Shown here: piece after piece, positions 54,894 to 64,000 of the stretch
Layout of the letters: the number at the start of each line of letters is the position of its first letter
How positions within the stretch are numbered: position 1 is the first letter of the stretch
Assembly: GCF_013373865.1 (NCBI RefSeq)
Contig: NC_050467.1
Span: 36,255,132 to 36,319,131, forward strand
Source of the DNA: Monomorium pharaonis
Lineage: Eukaryota; Arthropoda; Insecta; Hymenoptera; Formicidae
Direction: 5' to 3'
DNA length: 64,000 bases
Notes under the pieces: generated by a model
The model's input: the letters and a program-made list of their open reading frames with translations, nothing else
Told to the model about the DNA's origin: nothing
Databases searched by the model: none
Translations under genes and position numbers: made by a program

Positions 54894-55490
54894 ACAAGCC
54901 GCTCAATCGCTCCTTCTGTCTTTTCTGGTGATCACAGCGCCGCTTCCGCCGCCGTCTGCTATGCACTCGGGTGGTCCACCACCAACAATACATTTAAATC
55001 CGATAAGAACTAAAGCAAGAACCATCAAACGTATTGAAGATTTTCACTATAGTTGCAAAGCCGTTTTTTTCTGCTGAACGCAATCAATCTCAGGGTTCTT
55101 AGCCGCGCTTACGGAAGTCTTAATTAACTTCTGCGAGTTTGTACATCCCGATACGGAGCAACCCCGAAAGCAATTCCGTATCGCTCCAGAAAGATATGCT
55201 GCGTGAATAAACCGCGAGGCAGTTGCATTTTGATGTCGAAACACTTAGCTTCTCGGAAGCTGCATAACGCAATTGTTCACTGACTTAACGAAATTGCACT
55301 ATATCGGCAGACAATCGGTCGATATGAACATGTACGTGCAGTGATTGAGCGGAGAGTACCGAGATACATGCCATAGTGCATACCACTAACGTTCCGCTGG
55401 TAATCCGATGCGATGCAAAGTCATATCTATAACGCGGTGCGCTATCTGACTTACGTGCACAACTACAATAAATAAAACTTCAAAGTGTCA
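54894..55490 (+). CDS. Probable last exon and 3' UTR of the VWC gene
   Basis: The interval has coding-level GC between AT-rich flanks and ends with overlapping AATAAA signals at 55467-55476. Two acceptors fit the split codon of exon 5. One, at 54893 (GACTGACAG), gives QAAQSLLLSFLVITAPLPPP, then GGPPPTIHLNPIRTKARTIK and a stop at 55075-55077. The other, at 54937, has a much better pyrimidine tract (CTCCTTCTGTCTTTTCTG) and would give a shorter end, stopping near 55010. A minus-strand frame (MVLALVLIGFKCIVGGG...) also looks like a small secreted peptide. The plus-strand last exon is favoured because of phase and the poly(A) signals. Confidence 0.4.
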
Positions 55491-55737
55491 ACCAAGTATG
55501 GAACGGGAAGGTTCTGTTAGCACACATCCCAGTAGCACACATCCACTCATATCGGCCGATGCCTAGAGATTTACTGTTAGACTACCAATTAGAAGATTTT
55601 ATATTTAATTGGCAAATTGGCATTGTGGGCTATCGGATCCCTCTCGTGTGGAACAGTGTGTTAGAATTTTTTTGTCTATTCTTCTACTGGTCTTAACCTT
55701 TAAGGCAAGAAAATTATTTATTATTTTCTATACATAT
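55491..55737. other. Short stretch after the presumed gene end
   Basis: No coding signal. AGCACACATCC is repeated at about 55520 and 55535. Confidence 0.4.
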
Positions 55738-58120
55738 TGTTACGTCCGGCCGAGATTTCGAGCCGGCCGTCACGATCCAGGCGAGGATCGCGCTTTGCAA
55801 CGACGCGTTGCCACGACAACGCGTACGCCGGCGAATTTACGCGCTCACGGTGCCGGGCCCGAGCGATCACGCGCTGCGAGCGTGCGGGCTACTCTACCGG
55901 CACGCACGCGTTAATTAAAAGCGATAATTCTTAGCGAACCATACTAGATATCGCAAAAACACAAAAAGAGGAGTAATTCTCCCCCTAGCCGGCTTCTCCC
56001 TGAGGCGCCTCCAACCCGGGCATTTAATAGCAATCGCGTAAATCGCCTAATTAACGAGACGAATTAATTACTCCTCGAAAAAGAAACGGGCGAACGCTCC
56101 CGCTAGCGTCGACGCAGCCACGCTCACGTGGGACCGTTTGGAGTAGAATATTAGAGGCCCAACGCCCTTAATTAATCGATAACGAGCTAAATGAAATTGA
56201 ACACGCGGAGGAACACGCTGCGCCTTCGTGTTCCAGAATTTCGCTATTCTAAACTCCACTCATAAAAACCCGAATAAGGAATGCAAGCGATTGCAAGGAG
56301 CGGGCGATAGTTGCACGCCCCGCGACTCAAAATTACAAATGGGGAAGCGGAATTTCATCTGGTGACCATAGAATCGGACACGCTAATTCATTAATTACGT
56401 GACAGGCACTAGATGATTTACTGCTCTCCTTTCCACGCTCTTCACCCCCGAACTCCCTCGGTTAGGAGTATAAAAGCCGCGATTTTCGTGCGAAAGGAGA
56501 GATTTTGTCTCCTCGTCTCGCGCCGAAAGGTCGTTTGACATATTTCGCATTGTCGTGTAAAGACTTAGAATATTTCGCATTGTCATGTAAAGACTTAGAA
56601 TATTTTCGCATTGTCGTGTAAGGACTTAGAATATTTCGCATTGTCGCGTAAAAACTTAGAATATTTTCGGTTTGTCGAATGAAGACTTAGAATATTTTCG
56701 CGTCTCGCAAATGTGAACTTAGAATATTTTCAATCAATAGCGTACCGAGTTATAGCATTTACGGTAACCGGTAACATCAGAGAAGGCAAATTCTCCCTCA
56801 CACTACTAATTCGTTTTATTATTTTATAGTTAGCAATTCCCGATTTCCGTGATCGTGCGTGCGTGCGAGTGCGACTGTAATAGTGCAATTAACGAATTGT
56901 AAAGGTGCGAGTTCTCTCTTCTTTTTCTTATTTTATTAAAACCACTACAGTTATAGCAAGCAATTTCTTTTCTTTTTCTTTCGTGCGTTCCGTTCTCGAG
57001 CCGTGGAGTGTCGTGCGACAACAGTGGTGCTTCGATCATTCGTGAAATACACCTTCCTCTCACAGACATTGAGAGTGGTGAACCTGGCGTTGAGCTGTAG
57101 TTCCGTAAGGAACTCAGTGGCCCTCGTCACTCGCAGAGTGAGCGCGTTCGCGTTCTCTCGCGGCACCCGGGAGGATCGTCTGCCTCGTTCAACTCTCTCT
57201 CTCTGTCGCCTCCTATCAATTCGAGGACGAACAGCCAACGGTGCGGGAAGGTGCGCGCTGGAAAGTGTACACCCTTCCCCGTCAACCGGCCCTGCGAAAG
57301 TCGAAAGACTCTAGCATAGGCGCGGGGTAGTCGGCGCGCGTTCGCGTTCCGACAAAACCGACAGCACCGGAGCGGACACCGAATATGGTGCCGCTATCTA
57401 ACCAGGCGCCTCCATCCGAACTCATGGTGAGAGGTATACATCCGTCGATCCCTTTCTCTATCCACGCCGTTAGGCGATCCAGCGGGCACCGGATAGCTAG
57501 AGAAATTTCGCGTAAAGCACAGCCGGGTGAATCACGAACGGTATCGAACGCCCCACCACTCTAATTAACAAATTCATTATCCTAACATTTGGTTTAAAAA
57601 GAGAGAACTAAAAAACAGAAATGGCATTCTCCCATGCAGATGGGAAGATCCTGCAGGGGTGGACGATGGGCGCGGTTGAGGCGACTCGTTGAATTATTGA
57701 AGGGGGGCACGAAGGGCAGCGGGCCGTCTCCCCGAGAGCCCGCGGCAGGGTCGTCGCTCGAGTCACCCGCGCCCCCGGACGTATTAGGGGCCTGCGAACT
57801 GATTCCGCGCGCCGGCAGCCCCGAACAGTCGCAGTCAGAGGAGCCCGTTCGACTTCTCCAGACCGGTCGTAGTGCGCCTGCAGGCATTAGCCCCTGGGAC
57901 TCGCCTCTCCAGCAAATTGACCTTAATAGGGCCAAAATAAAATAAAATAAAAGAAACTCATTCATAAAAACCGCTATAATTTTCTTACGCACACTCCACT
58001 TCCATAATCCACTGCTTCTATTCGCGCTCTCTCTCTGTTTCCGCTCGGCGGAGTAGAGCAAATACTAAAAATTAATAAAAGAAGTAAACGATGCGATCCT
58101 TGGCTCCGCCGGACGTAACA
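55738..58120 (+). mobile_element. LTR-like element with 13-bp inverted ends (2383 bp)
   Basis: It starts TGTTACGTCCGGC and ends GCCGGACGTAACA, and is flanked by ATAT on both sides (55734-55737 and 58121-58124). It is strongly GC-rich. TATAAAAG lies at about 56470, followed by tandem repeats (56535-56735). A 103-codon plus frame at 57634-57945 (GGRWARLRRLVELLKGG, proline/serine-rich) may be the start of a Gag, and an A-rich AATAAAATAAAATAAAAG follows. It could be one very long solo LTR, or a deleted non-autonomous LTR element whose LTR borders I cannot place. Termini resemble those of Pao or Gypsy LTRs. Confidence 0.6.
56535..56735 (+). repeat. Six tandem 34-bp repeats downstream of a TATA box
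   Basis: Units read TTTCGCATTGTCGTGTAAAG then ACTTAGAATA, with small changes. They begin about 65 bases after TATAAAAG in the LTR-like element, so they would lie in the transcribed leader. Confidence 0.85.
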
Positions 58121-58396
58121 ATATATATCTGCAGTACATGTATACATATATAATAGTTCATACATTTACAGTTATAATAGTTTGTTTTAATATATAATAA
58201 AATGTAGTAATTATAAATTGTGTAAAATATTTCAAATGTTAAATACTAAAACAAATTATCTGCTATCTCTTGAAGTATGATAATTGCATGTTTTTATGTA
58301 CAATAATTTTGAACTTTTTTTTACATTTAATTCTGTCAAATTATATTCGCTTGATAAAACAATCTCATATGCTTTGAAATTAATATCTAAAGTAAA
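58121..58396. other. AT-rich spacer
   Basis: Plain AT-rich sequence between the LTR-like element and the first BEL/Pao pol relic. No LTR of the latter is seen. Confidence 0.45.
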
Positions 58397-60342
58397 GTTC
58401 TTGGTATCGGTTGGAATCCTGCCACCGATATCTTCGAATTCAGCGTCTCACTTTTGAAACCAGTTATGTGTTCAAGCAAACGTATCATCCGCTATTGCAA
58501 AACTATACGATCCTCTCGGATGCGTCACTCCGGTAGTTATAACCGCGAAAATCTTTATGCAGCAATTATGGCGACAAAAATTAGACTGGGATGATACGCT
58601 TCCCACCACCCTGTTATCTCGGTGAGAAGACATTTATTCTCGGTTTGTGCATCTAAGAGATATGCAGATCTCCCGATGGTGCGGACTCGGGTCGGACGTT
58701 AAGTCCGCTGAAATTCACGGCTTCGCCGACGCGTCAAACACTGCTTACGCTGCTGCAGTCTATCTTAAAGTTGTCTCGTCGGGACAAATTACAATCTCCC
58801 TGCTAGTCGGCAAATCAAAGGTCGCGCCGTTAAAACCGCTAAGCGTGCCACGATTGGAATTATCAGCTGCATTACTGTTTCGTGCGCGAATCACCCGGTT
58901 ACAGCAACCTTGCGTATTTTTGTTAGACGGACTCCACGATCGTCCTCGCGTGGGTGACTCAGCATCCGTTGCGATGGAAGACATTTGTTGCCAATCGCGT
59001 CAGTGAAATTCAGTTTCGTCTTCCAAATGGGAAATGGCAACATGTCTCAACAGAAGACAATCCCGCGGATTGCGCTTCGCGCGGCCTACTCGGCAACGAG
59101 ATTGTCAATCACGACCTGTGGTGGCACGGACCATCTTGGCTGCGCCTTGATGCTCCCGAATGGCCTTGTTCCAACGCACGATTTCCTCCGCAAGCTTCAT
59201 TGGAGGATAAGGTCATAGCTTTGCAATGTTTTCCACCGATCGACACTTGGGATCTCACGACACGATATTCCTCATGGCCAAAGTTAATTCGCGTCACCGC
59301 TTATATTTTGAAATTCGCTTATGCCGTTTTCGTCGCTCATATTTTAACGACAATTCATTGTCGTCCACATTTTGCTCAAAAACAATTGTTATTTCAGCAT
59401 CAGATTGCAACGATGCCAGAATCTTTTGGTTTAAAAAAATTCAATCGGCCATGTTTCCGGCGGAAATACACTCTCTGACCAACAATTATCCCCTCTCATC
59501 TAAATGTTCGATTCTCGCTCTCCGGCCGTTCCTTGATAAGGACGGAGTTCTACGCGTGGGTGGACGATTGGGCAAGGCCCCTCTTTCATTTTATGTTCGG
59601 CATCCGATTCTTCTGGCGGCCCATCCATTGTCGCTCATTGTAACTCAAGCTCATCTACGGGCATTGCATGCTGGACCTCAGCTCACGATAAGTCAGTTAC
59701 GTCGCGATTTCTGGATACTCCGCGCTCGTAACGTCGTTAAATCAATAATTCATAACTGTATCGTATGTACGCGCGAACGCGCCGCGATTCCTATCCCTAA
59801 TGGGCGACCTTCCCGAGCCTCGTGTGTCGGCGTCTGCTCGCAGTTTTTTGCATTGCGGGGTAGATTATGCTAGTCCCATGCAGATTCGCGCCTTTGCAGG
59901 TCGAGGCACTACATCGCAGAAAACCTATATCGCCCTTTTCATTTGCTTAGCGACCAGAGCGATACACTTGGAATTAGTCGGAGATTACTCCATCTCGGTT
60001 TTTTCAAACGCCTTTTCTCGTTTTTGCGCACGTCGCGGCCTTCCTCAGGCAATGTATTCTAATAACGGAACAACGTTTGTCGGAGCTGATCGAGAAATGA
60101 CCAAAGCGTACACAGCGGCTGTGCGCAATCCTAATTTTTTAAATTTAACTGCTTCGAATAATGTGACGTGGAACTTCATTCCACCGTCTGCTTCGCACTT
60201 CGGCGGCTTGTGGGAGGCCGGCGTACGAAGCGTTAAAACCCATTTGCGTCGCGTATTAGGCATTCATAGGCTCACTTTCGAGGAATTTTCAACCTTGTTA
60301 TGCAGGATCGAAACCTGCTTAAATTCACGCCCGTTCGCACGT
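58397..60342 (+). pseudogene. BEL/Pao pol relic, copy A (RT end, RNase H, integrase)
   Basis: It begins inside the RT/linker (LGIGWNPATDIFEF, AKLYDPLGCVTPVVITAKIF). It continues through the RNase H region (EIHGFADASNTAYAAAVYLK, PLSVPRLELSAALL) and EDNPADCASRG, then the integrase zinc region (VLRVGGRLGKAPLSF, HPILLAAHPLS, HAGPQLTISQLRRDFWILRA, CIVCTRERA). The integrase core follows (GVDYASPM, ATRAIHLELVGDYS, FGGLWEAGVRSVK). In the core, the second catalytic Asp of SDNG is Asn (SNNG). Frameshifts lie near 58930-58960, 59430 and 59830, and a TGA near 58624. Gag, protease and most of RT are missing upstream. It ends abruptly at about 60342 against the Gag of copy B. Confidence 0.85.
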
Positions 60343-60994
60343 TGGCAGTCAATGCAAGTTCTCTAATTGCTCGATCTGTCGCAAACGTCACAACTCGCTC
60401 TTGCATTTAAACGATTACGCGACCGCGAATAAATTTGGCGACACCAAACCAGAAGTCGCGAAGGAAGATTGATTAACCGACGTATCCGGGGGAAGCGCGA
60501 TGAGCTTTGCGTCGATGTGCCCTACGTTCACCCCGCAATTATTAGCAAGTGCGATCGTTTACGTTTCCGACAATAAACATAATTCCGTTAAGTGTCGAGC
60601 TCTACTAGATACGTGCGCGACGGCCAACTTTATATCCGAAGAGTTCGTCAAGAGATTGGGCGACGCCACAATCCGTTCCGGTCGGCGCGATCAACGCCAT
60701 GAGCTCAAATTCACGGGGGCTGGTGCAAGTCACAATACAATCGACGCAAGGTAAATTTCGAAGGAATGTAACGTGTCTCAGGCTATCGGTCATCTCAGAT
60801 CTTATTCTGTCTGGTCTGAAACTTTTCCGCGGAACGCGATCGAAATCCCCAGGAATATAAAACTGGCAGATCCGGAATTTCATGTGCCGCGTCCTGTCGA
60901 TCTGCTGCTCGGAGCGGGATCCACCCTGTCGCTATTTTTCGTCGGTCAAATCAACTTATCGGATGATGAATATGATCTATATCTACAAAAAACG
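60343..60994 (+). pseudogene. BEL/Pao Gag zinc knuckle and protease relic, copy B
   Basis: The first readable part is a Gag zinc knuckle of BEL/Pao type (CKFSNCSICRKRHNSLLH). After a TGA near 60470 comes the retropepsin region: LASAIVYVSDNKHNSVKCRA, LLDTCATANFISEEFVKRLG. The catalytic DTG/DSG is DTC, as in this clade. A TAA at 60752-60754 follows. Then comes DLLLGAGSTLSLFFVGQINL and DDEYDLYLQKT, where the hAT-like element interrupts the frame. It continues in the RT at 62463. Confidence 0.8.
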
Positions 60995-61357
60995 TGGGAT
61001 GGCAGGGATCATACTCTCTATTTTTTTTATTATAGGGGAAAAAGAGGAAAATCTTAATGAAAAAAGGGGAGATTTCTGATGAAATAAGGGGAATTTTAAT
61101 TGATAAGAAACAATTATATATGTAACGTAATGTTATTCTTCTTTAATAAAAATAATCATTAAAAAAAACAAATTTTTTTAAACAAATTAAATTCTTTCTG
61201 TGTGATGTATGTATGATACATATACACGCACGCTCAGCTTAATATCTTATAAACTTATATAATATCTTACAAACTTACATAAATTAATAAAAGATCCAAT
61301 GTTATCGCAGTAAAATAATTAGTACAATTGTTTTATTTTATCACATTTGGATATTGC

Positions 61358-61905
61358 TTATTTTTTACTACTAAATGGGTTACTGACATTCTCACTAGCT
61401 TTAAATTTTTTATTAACTGTATTCTCTCTCTTAATAAGTTGAGATTTCCGTTTTTGAACTTTTCCTCTTAATTTTTCAACTCTAACTCTTTGTTCTTTCT
61501 CTTTATTTCGAAGATTTCCTAAACTCCCTATTAATTCTTGTAAAACTATTTTATTTGTGACGGACTTAGCTGAATTTTTCAGTAATGTTTGCATTTGTTC
61601 GGATTCTTCGATAGTTTCTTTATACGCTTTCTCTTCAGATATTAACTAAGATTTTAAGGTTTTTATGCTTTTACATTTTCTAATATAGATAATTCCTTTT
61701 TTTTACTTTCTTCCTCGTCTGCTTCTTGTTTTTTCTTTTTTTCTGCATTTTTTTTCTGCTCATCTAAGTAAGCGTAATATGAACAACGTGCATTTCGTGC
61801 AAGTTTTAAAAGTTCATCTGTTATCGATACTTTGTAAGGCATAGAATTAAATCCTTTTAATTCATCAATTACTGAAAATCTGGCATTAAATGTATTTTCA
61901 TTCAT
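61358..61905 (-). pseudogene. Charged coiled-coil protein relic of the hAT-like element
   Basis: The first frame (80 codons) reads FNSMPYKVSITDELLKLARN, then AYLDEQKKNAEKKKKQEADE. After a stop at about 61663 a second frame (78 codons) has TLLKNSAKSVTNKIVLQELI and a basic end (VQKRKSQLIKRENTVNKKFK). Composition suggests a coiled coil and a nuclear-localisation-like tail. I recognise no catalytic motif. Whether a domesticated host function exists cannot be judged; the broken frame argues against it. Confidence 0.45.
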
Positions 61906-62128
61906 ATTTATTTTGTCTTCTAAGCTAATAATATTTGGATGATGTTTCCCAAAAAGTTTTCACATCACACGATATGTGCAAGCGTAGCCTGCGACAACAA
62001 AATATAGACCAACATCTGTGATTGGTTAGTGTCAATAGGCGCGCTCAACAGAACATACTGTGGGTAGTCGAACATGATTGGCTCTTACTATTAAAGCAAC
62101 AAATCAACGTCAAATTTTAATAAGACAA

Positions 62129-62279
62129 TGGGCGAGTTCAACAGATCGAGCGGATTAGTGATTCTTTACTGCGATTGGTTTCTGCTTCTAAATCCAACGA
62201 AGAACTAAAGGCAAGAACCAATCATATCAGAGAATCACTGAGCGCTCACTAATCTGCTTCGTCTGCTGAACGCGCCCGT
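62129..62279. mobile_element. 151-bp MITE inside the hAT-like element
   Basis: It starts TGGGCGAGTTCAACAGATCG and ends with the imperfect complement TCTGCTGAACGCGCCCGT. Arms of about 60 bases pair with gaps (GATTAGTGATTCT/AGAATCAC..CACTAATC). No clean target duplication. Confidence 0.6.
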
Positions 62280-62462
62280 TAACTCACCAGTTGTTAAAAT
62301 AAACGCAACTATTTACAAAATTTAAAACTTTAAGCCCGTTAAGACACTAAAACTTTATGTGCCATGTCAAAAATAGAGGAAATAGAGGAGGATTGTGGGA
62401 TTTAGTGTAAAAAAGGGAACAGTAATGGAAAAAGAGGGAAAAGAGGAAAAAGTACGATCCCT

Positions 62463-64000
62463 GGGATGGATCGTCGCTGGTAGCTCCGCGAAGCAGAACA
62501 TTATTAAGAAAGCATCGTGCTACTTAACAAGCTTGAAAACGCAAATTGCTAAATTCTGGACAATTGAGGAAATCGCGACCAGTAAAATCAAATCAAATGA
62601 AGAAGTCAGTTCCGAAACGCACTTTGCAAATCACACGATTCGTAACGACGAAAGACGATACGTCGTGCACTTACCGTTTCGTTATCCTGAACATCGCATT
62701 GGCGACTCGCACACTGTCGCATTGAAACGCCTACTTGCGCTAGAACGTAAATTAAATCGCGACACTACCTTAAAAGCGGAATATACTCGCGTCATCGAAG
62801 CATATAAAACTTTAGGGCACATGTCGTTAGTTGCGTGTCCGCGCGATGATGATTTCTATATGCCTCACCACGCGGTAATAAAACAATCTAGTAACACCAC
62901 CAAGGTACGGATTGTATTTGACGCATTGACAAAATCAAAGGACAACGTATCGTTAAACGATCTCTTGATGGTAGGGCCCACTGTCCAAGAAAAATTATTT
63001 TCTCATTTAATACGCTTCCGCACATACAACTACGTTATAACCGCGAACATCGAGAAGATGTATCGCCAAGTATTAGTTTACGAGGACGATAGGCGGCATC
63101 AAATGATTCTATGGCGCGAAAACGATGAAATTAAGATATATCAGTTGAACATGCTTACGTTCGGCGTTTCCTCATCTCCGTTTCTCACGATCCGCGCCGT
63201 ACAACAGCTCGCGGTTGATGACGGGCATTTATTTCCCAAGGCAGCCGCAGTGCTTAAACAACATTTATATGTTGACGATCTATTAACGGGTGCGAATTCC
63301 GTTCAAAAGGCTCGTGAACTACGAGATGAAATAATCGCGCTTTTACGATGCGGTGGATTTGCTATAAGGCAGTGGGCGTCAAACGACACACGCGTGGTAC
63401 AGAATCTTTCGAACAACGCTTTACACGCTAATTATGTATTAGGCGACGATCAATCATTAAAGATGCTCGGTATATCATGGAATACGCGCAACGACAAGAT
63501 ATGCTATTATGCACGGGAAATTGAAATATCGGAGATACTATCCAAACGAAAAATATTATCAGAGATCGCAAAAATTTATGATCCATTAGGTTAGGGCCAG
63601 TGGTCTACGTTATACGCTAAACAATTTATACAAGAATTATGGCGCTCTCAGGTACACTGGGACAAACCTAACATTTATTTGAAATGGTCCGAATTCTCCC
63701 AACAATTCAGAGCAATAAACAATGTTTCTTTCGATCGTGGGCTATTCATACGCAGACGACAGAGCGTACAATTACATGGATTCTGTGACGCCAGTTGTGC
63801 CGGATACGGGGCGTGTATTTACGTACGATCAGTCGATAGGGATGGTAAGAGCATTTGTAAGATTTTATGCAGTGTAAATCTCGTGTAGCGCTGTTAAAGG
63901 CTGTTACAATACCGCGGCTCGAATTGTGCGGGGCATTATTGTTAGCACGCCTGTATCGAGAACTACGAGACGCGTTAAATATCGTACCTGATAAAGTAAT
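62463..64000 (+). pseudogene. BEL/Pao reverse transcriptase and RNase H start, copy B (runs off the window)
   Basis: From LGWIVAGSSAKQN the frame is open for about 375 codons. RT landmarks are FRYPEHRIGDSHTVALKRL, YMPHHAVIKQSSNTTKVRIV, FDALTKS, TANIEKMYRQVLVYEDDRRH (block A; the catalytic Asp of 'aDIEKMYRQ' is Asn), LTFGVSSSPF and HLYVDDLLTGA (catalytic YVDD intact). The RT tail (MLGISWNTRNDKICYY, EIAKIYDPLG) ends in TAG at 63592-63594. RNase H follows in the same frame (QLHGFCDASCAGYGACIYVR), then a frameshift near 63870, then PRLELCGALLLARLYRELRD to the edge. The block A change and the stops make it inactive. Confidence 0.85.

Larger units (their letters stand above)
61003..62461 (-). mobile_element. 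hAT-like element inserted in BEL/Pao copy B
   Basis: The left end is CAGGGATCATACTC and the right end is GTACGATCCCTG or one or two bases shorter. TGGGATGG occurs at both borders (60995-61002 and 62462-62469), consistent with an 8-bp hAT duplication overlapping the terminal bases. The BEL/Pao frame (LYLQKT ... LGWIVAGSSA) resumes beyond it. Minus-strand frames at 61905-61663 and 61594-61358 encode a Lys/Glu-rich coiled segment, probably the remains of its transposase-linked protein. A further MITE lies inside at 62129. Confidence 0.7.

Overview
The window looks like animal nuclear DNA, and most likely an insect of the Hymenoptera, probably an ant. It is AT-rich. Its genes are split by introns with GT/AG borders. 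Nearly everything between exons is decayed mobile DNA of insect type: BEL/Pao, copia, Jockey/CR1-like and R1-like LINEs, Helitron, Tc1/mariner, hAT and many short inverted-repeat elements. The species is an inference; no diagnostic gene is present.

Two host genes are visible. At 523-838 on the minus strand lies the first coding exon of a NUS1/Nogo-B-receptor-like subunit of cis-prenyltransferase; the rest of that gene lies beyond the left edge. From 19658 a plus-strand gene runs at least to 41907 and probably to about 55490. It encodes a signal peptide, a von Willebrand factor type C module, one membrane span and a long Ser/Thr-rich cytoplasmic tail with a PPPY motif. Its exons are 19658-19730, 34435-34589, 34719-34944, 38613-39682 and 41606-41907. 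There is a possible alternative last exon at 39863-39913 and a possible final exon near 54894. All internal junction phases agree. The first intron is 14.7 kb and full of repeats.

Layout. 1-1200: NUS1-like exon and its upstream GC-rich region. 1.2-19 kb: a repeat field holding five TIR elements with CCC...GGG ends and 2-bp target duplications, a 2-kb palindrome with 6+6 subrepeats, a THAP-type transposase relic, a possible solo LTR, a mariner relic with another transposon inside it, and a Helitron with a helicase relic. 19.7-34.4 kb: intron 1, with a minus-strand LINE broken by a foldback element and by an 8-bp-TSD MITE. 34.4-42 kb: the VWC gene body, with copia and mariner relics in intron 3. 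42-55 kb: its probable last intron, with an R1-like LINE relic and several MITEs. 55.7-58.1 kb: a long LTR-like element. 58.4-64 kb: two BEL/Pao copies joined without an LTR, the second interrupted by a hAT-like element.

No operons, CRISPR arrays or bacterial-type systems exist here. The most unusual content is the architecture of the non-autonomous elements: a tRNA-like module shared by two otherwise different transposons, giant palindromes made of subrepeats, and nested insertions whose duplications can be proved because removing them rejoins old reading frames.
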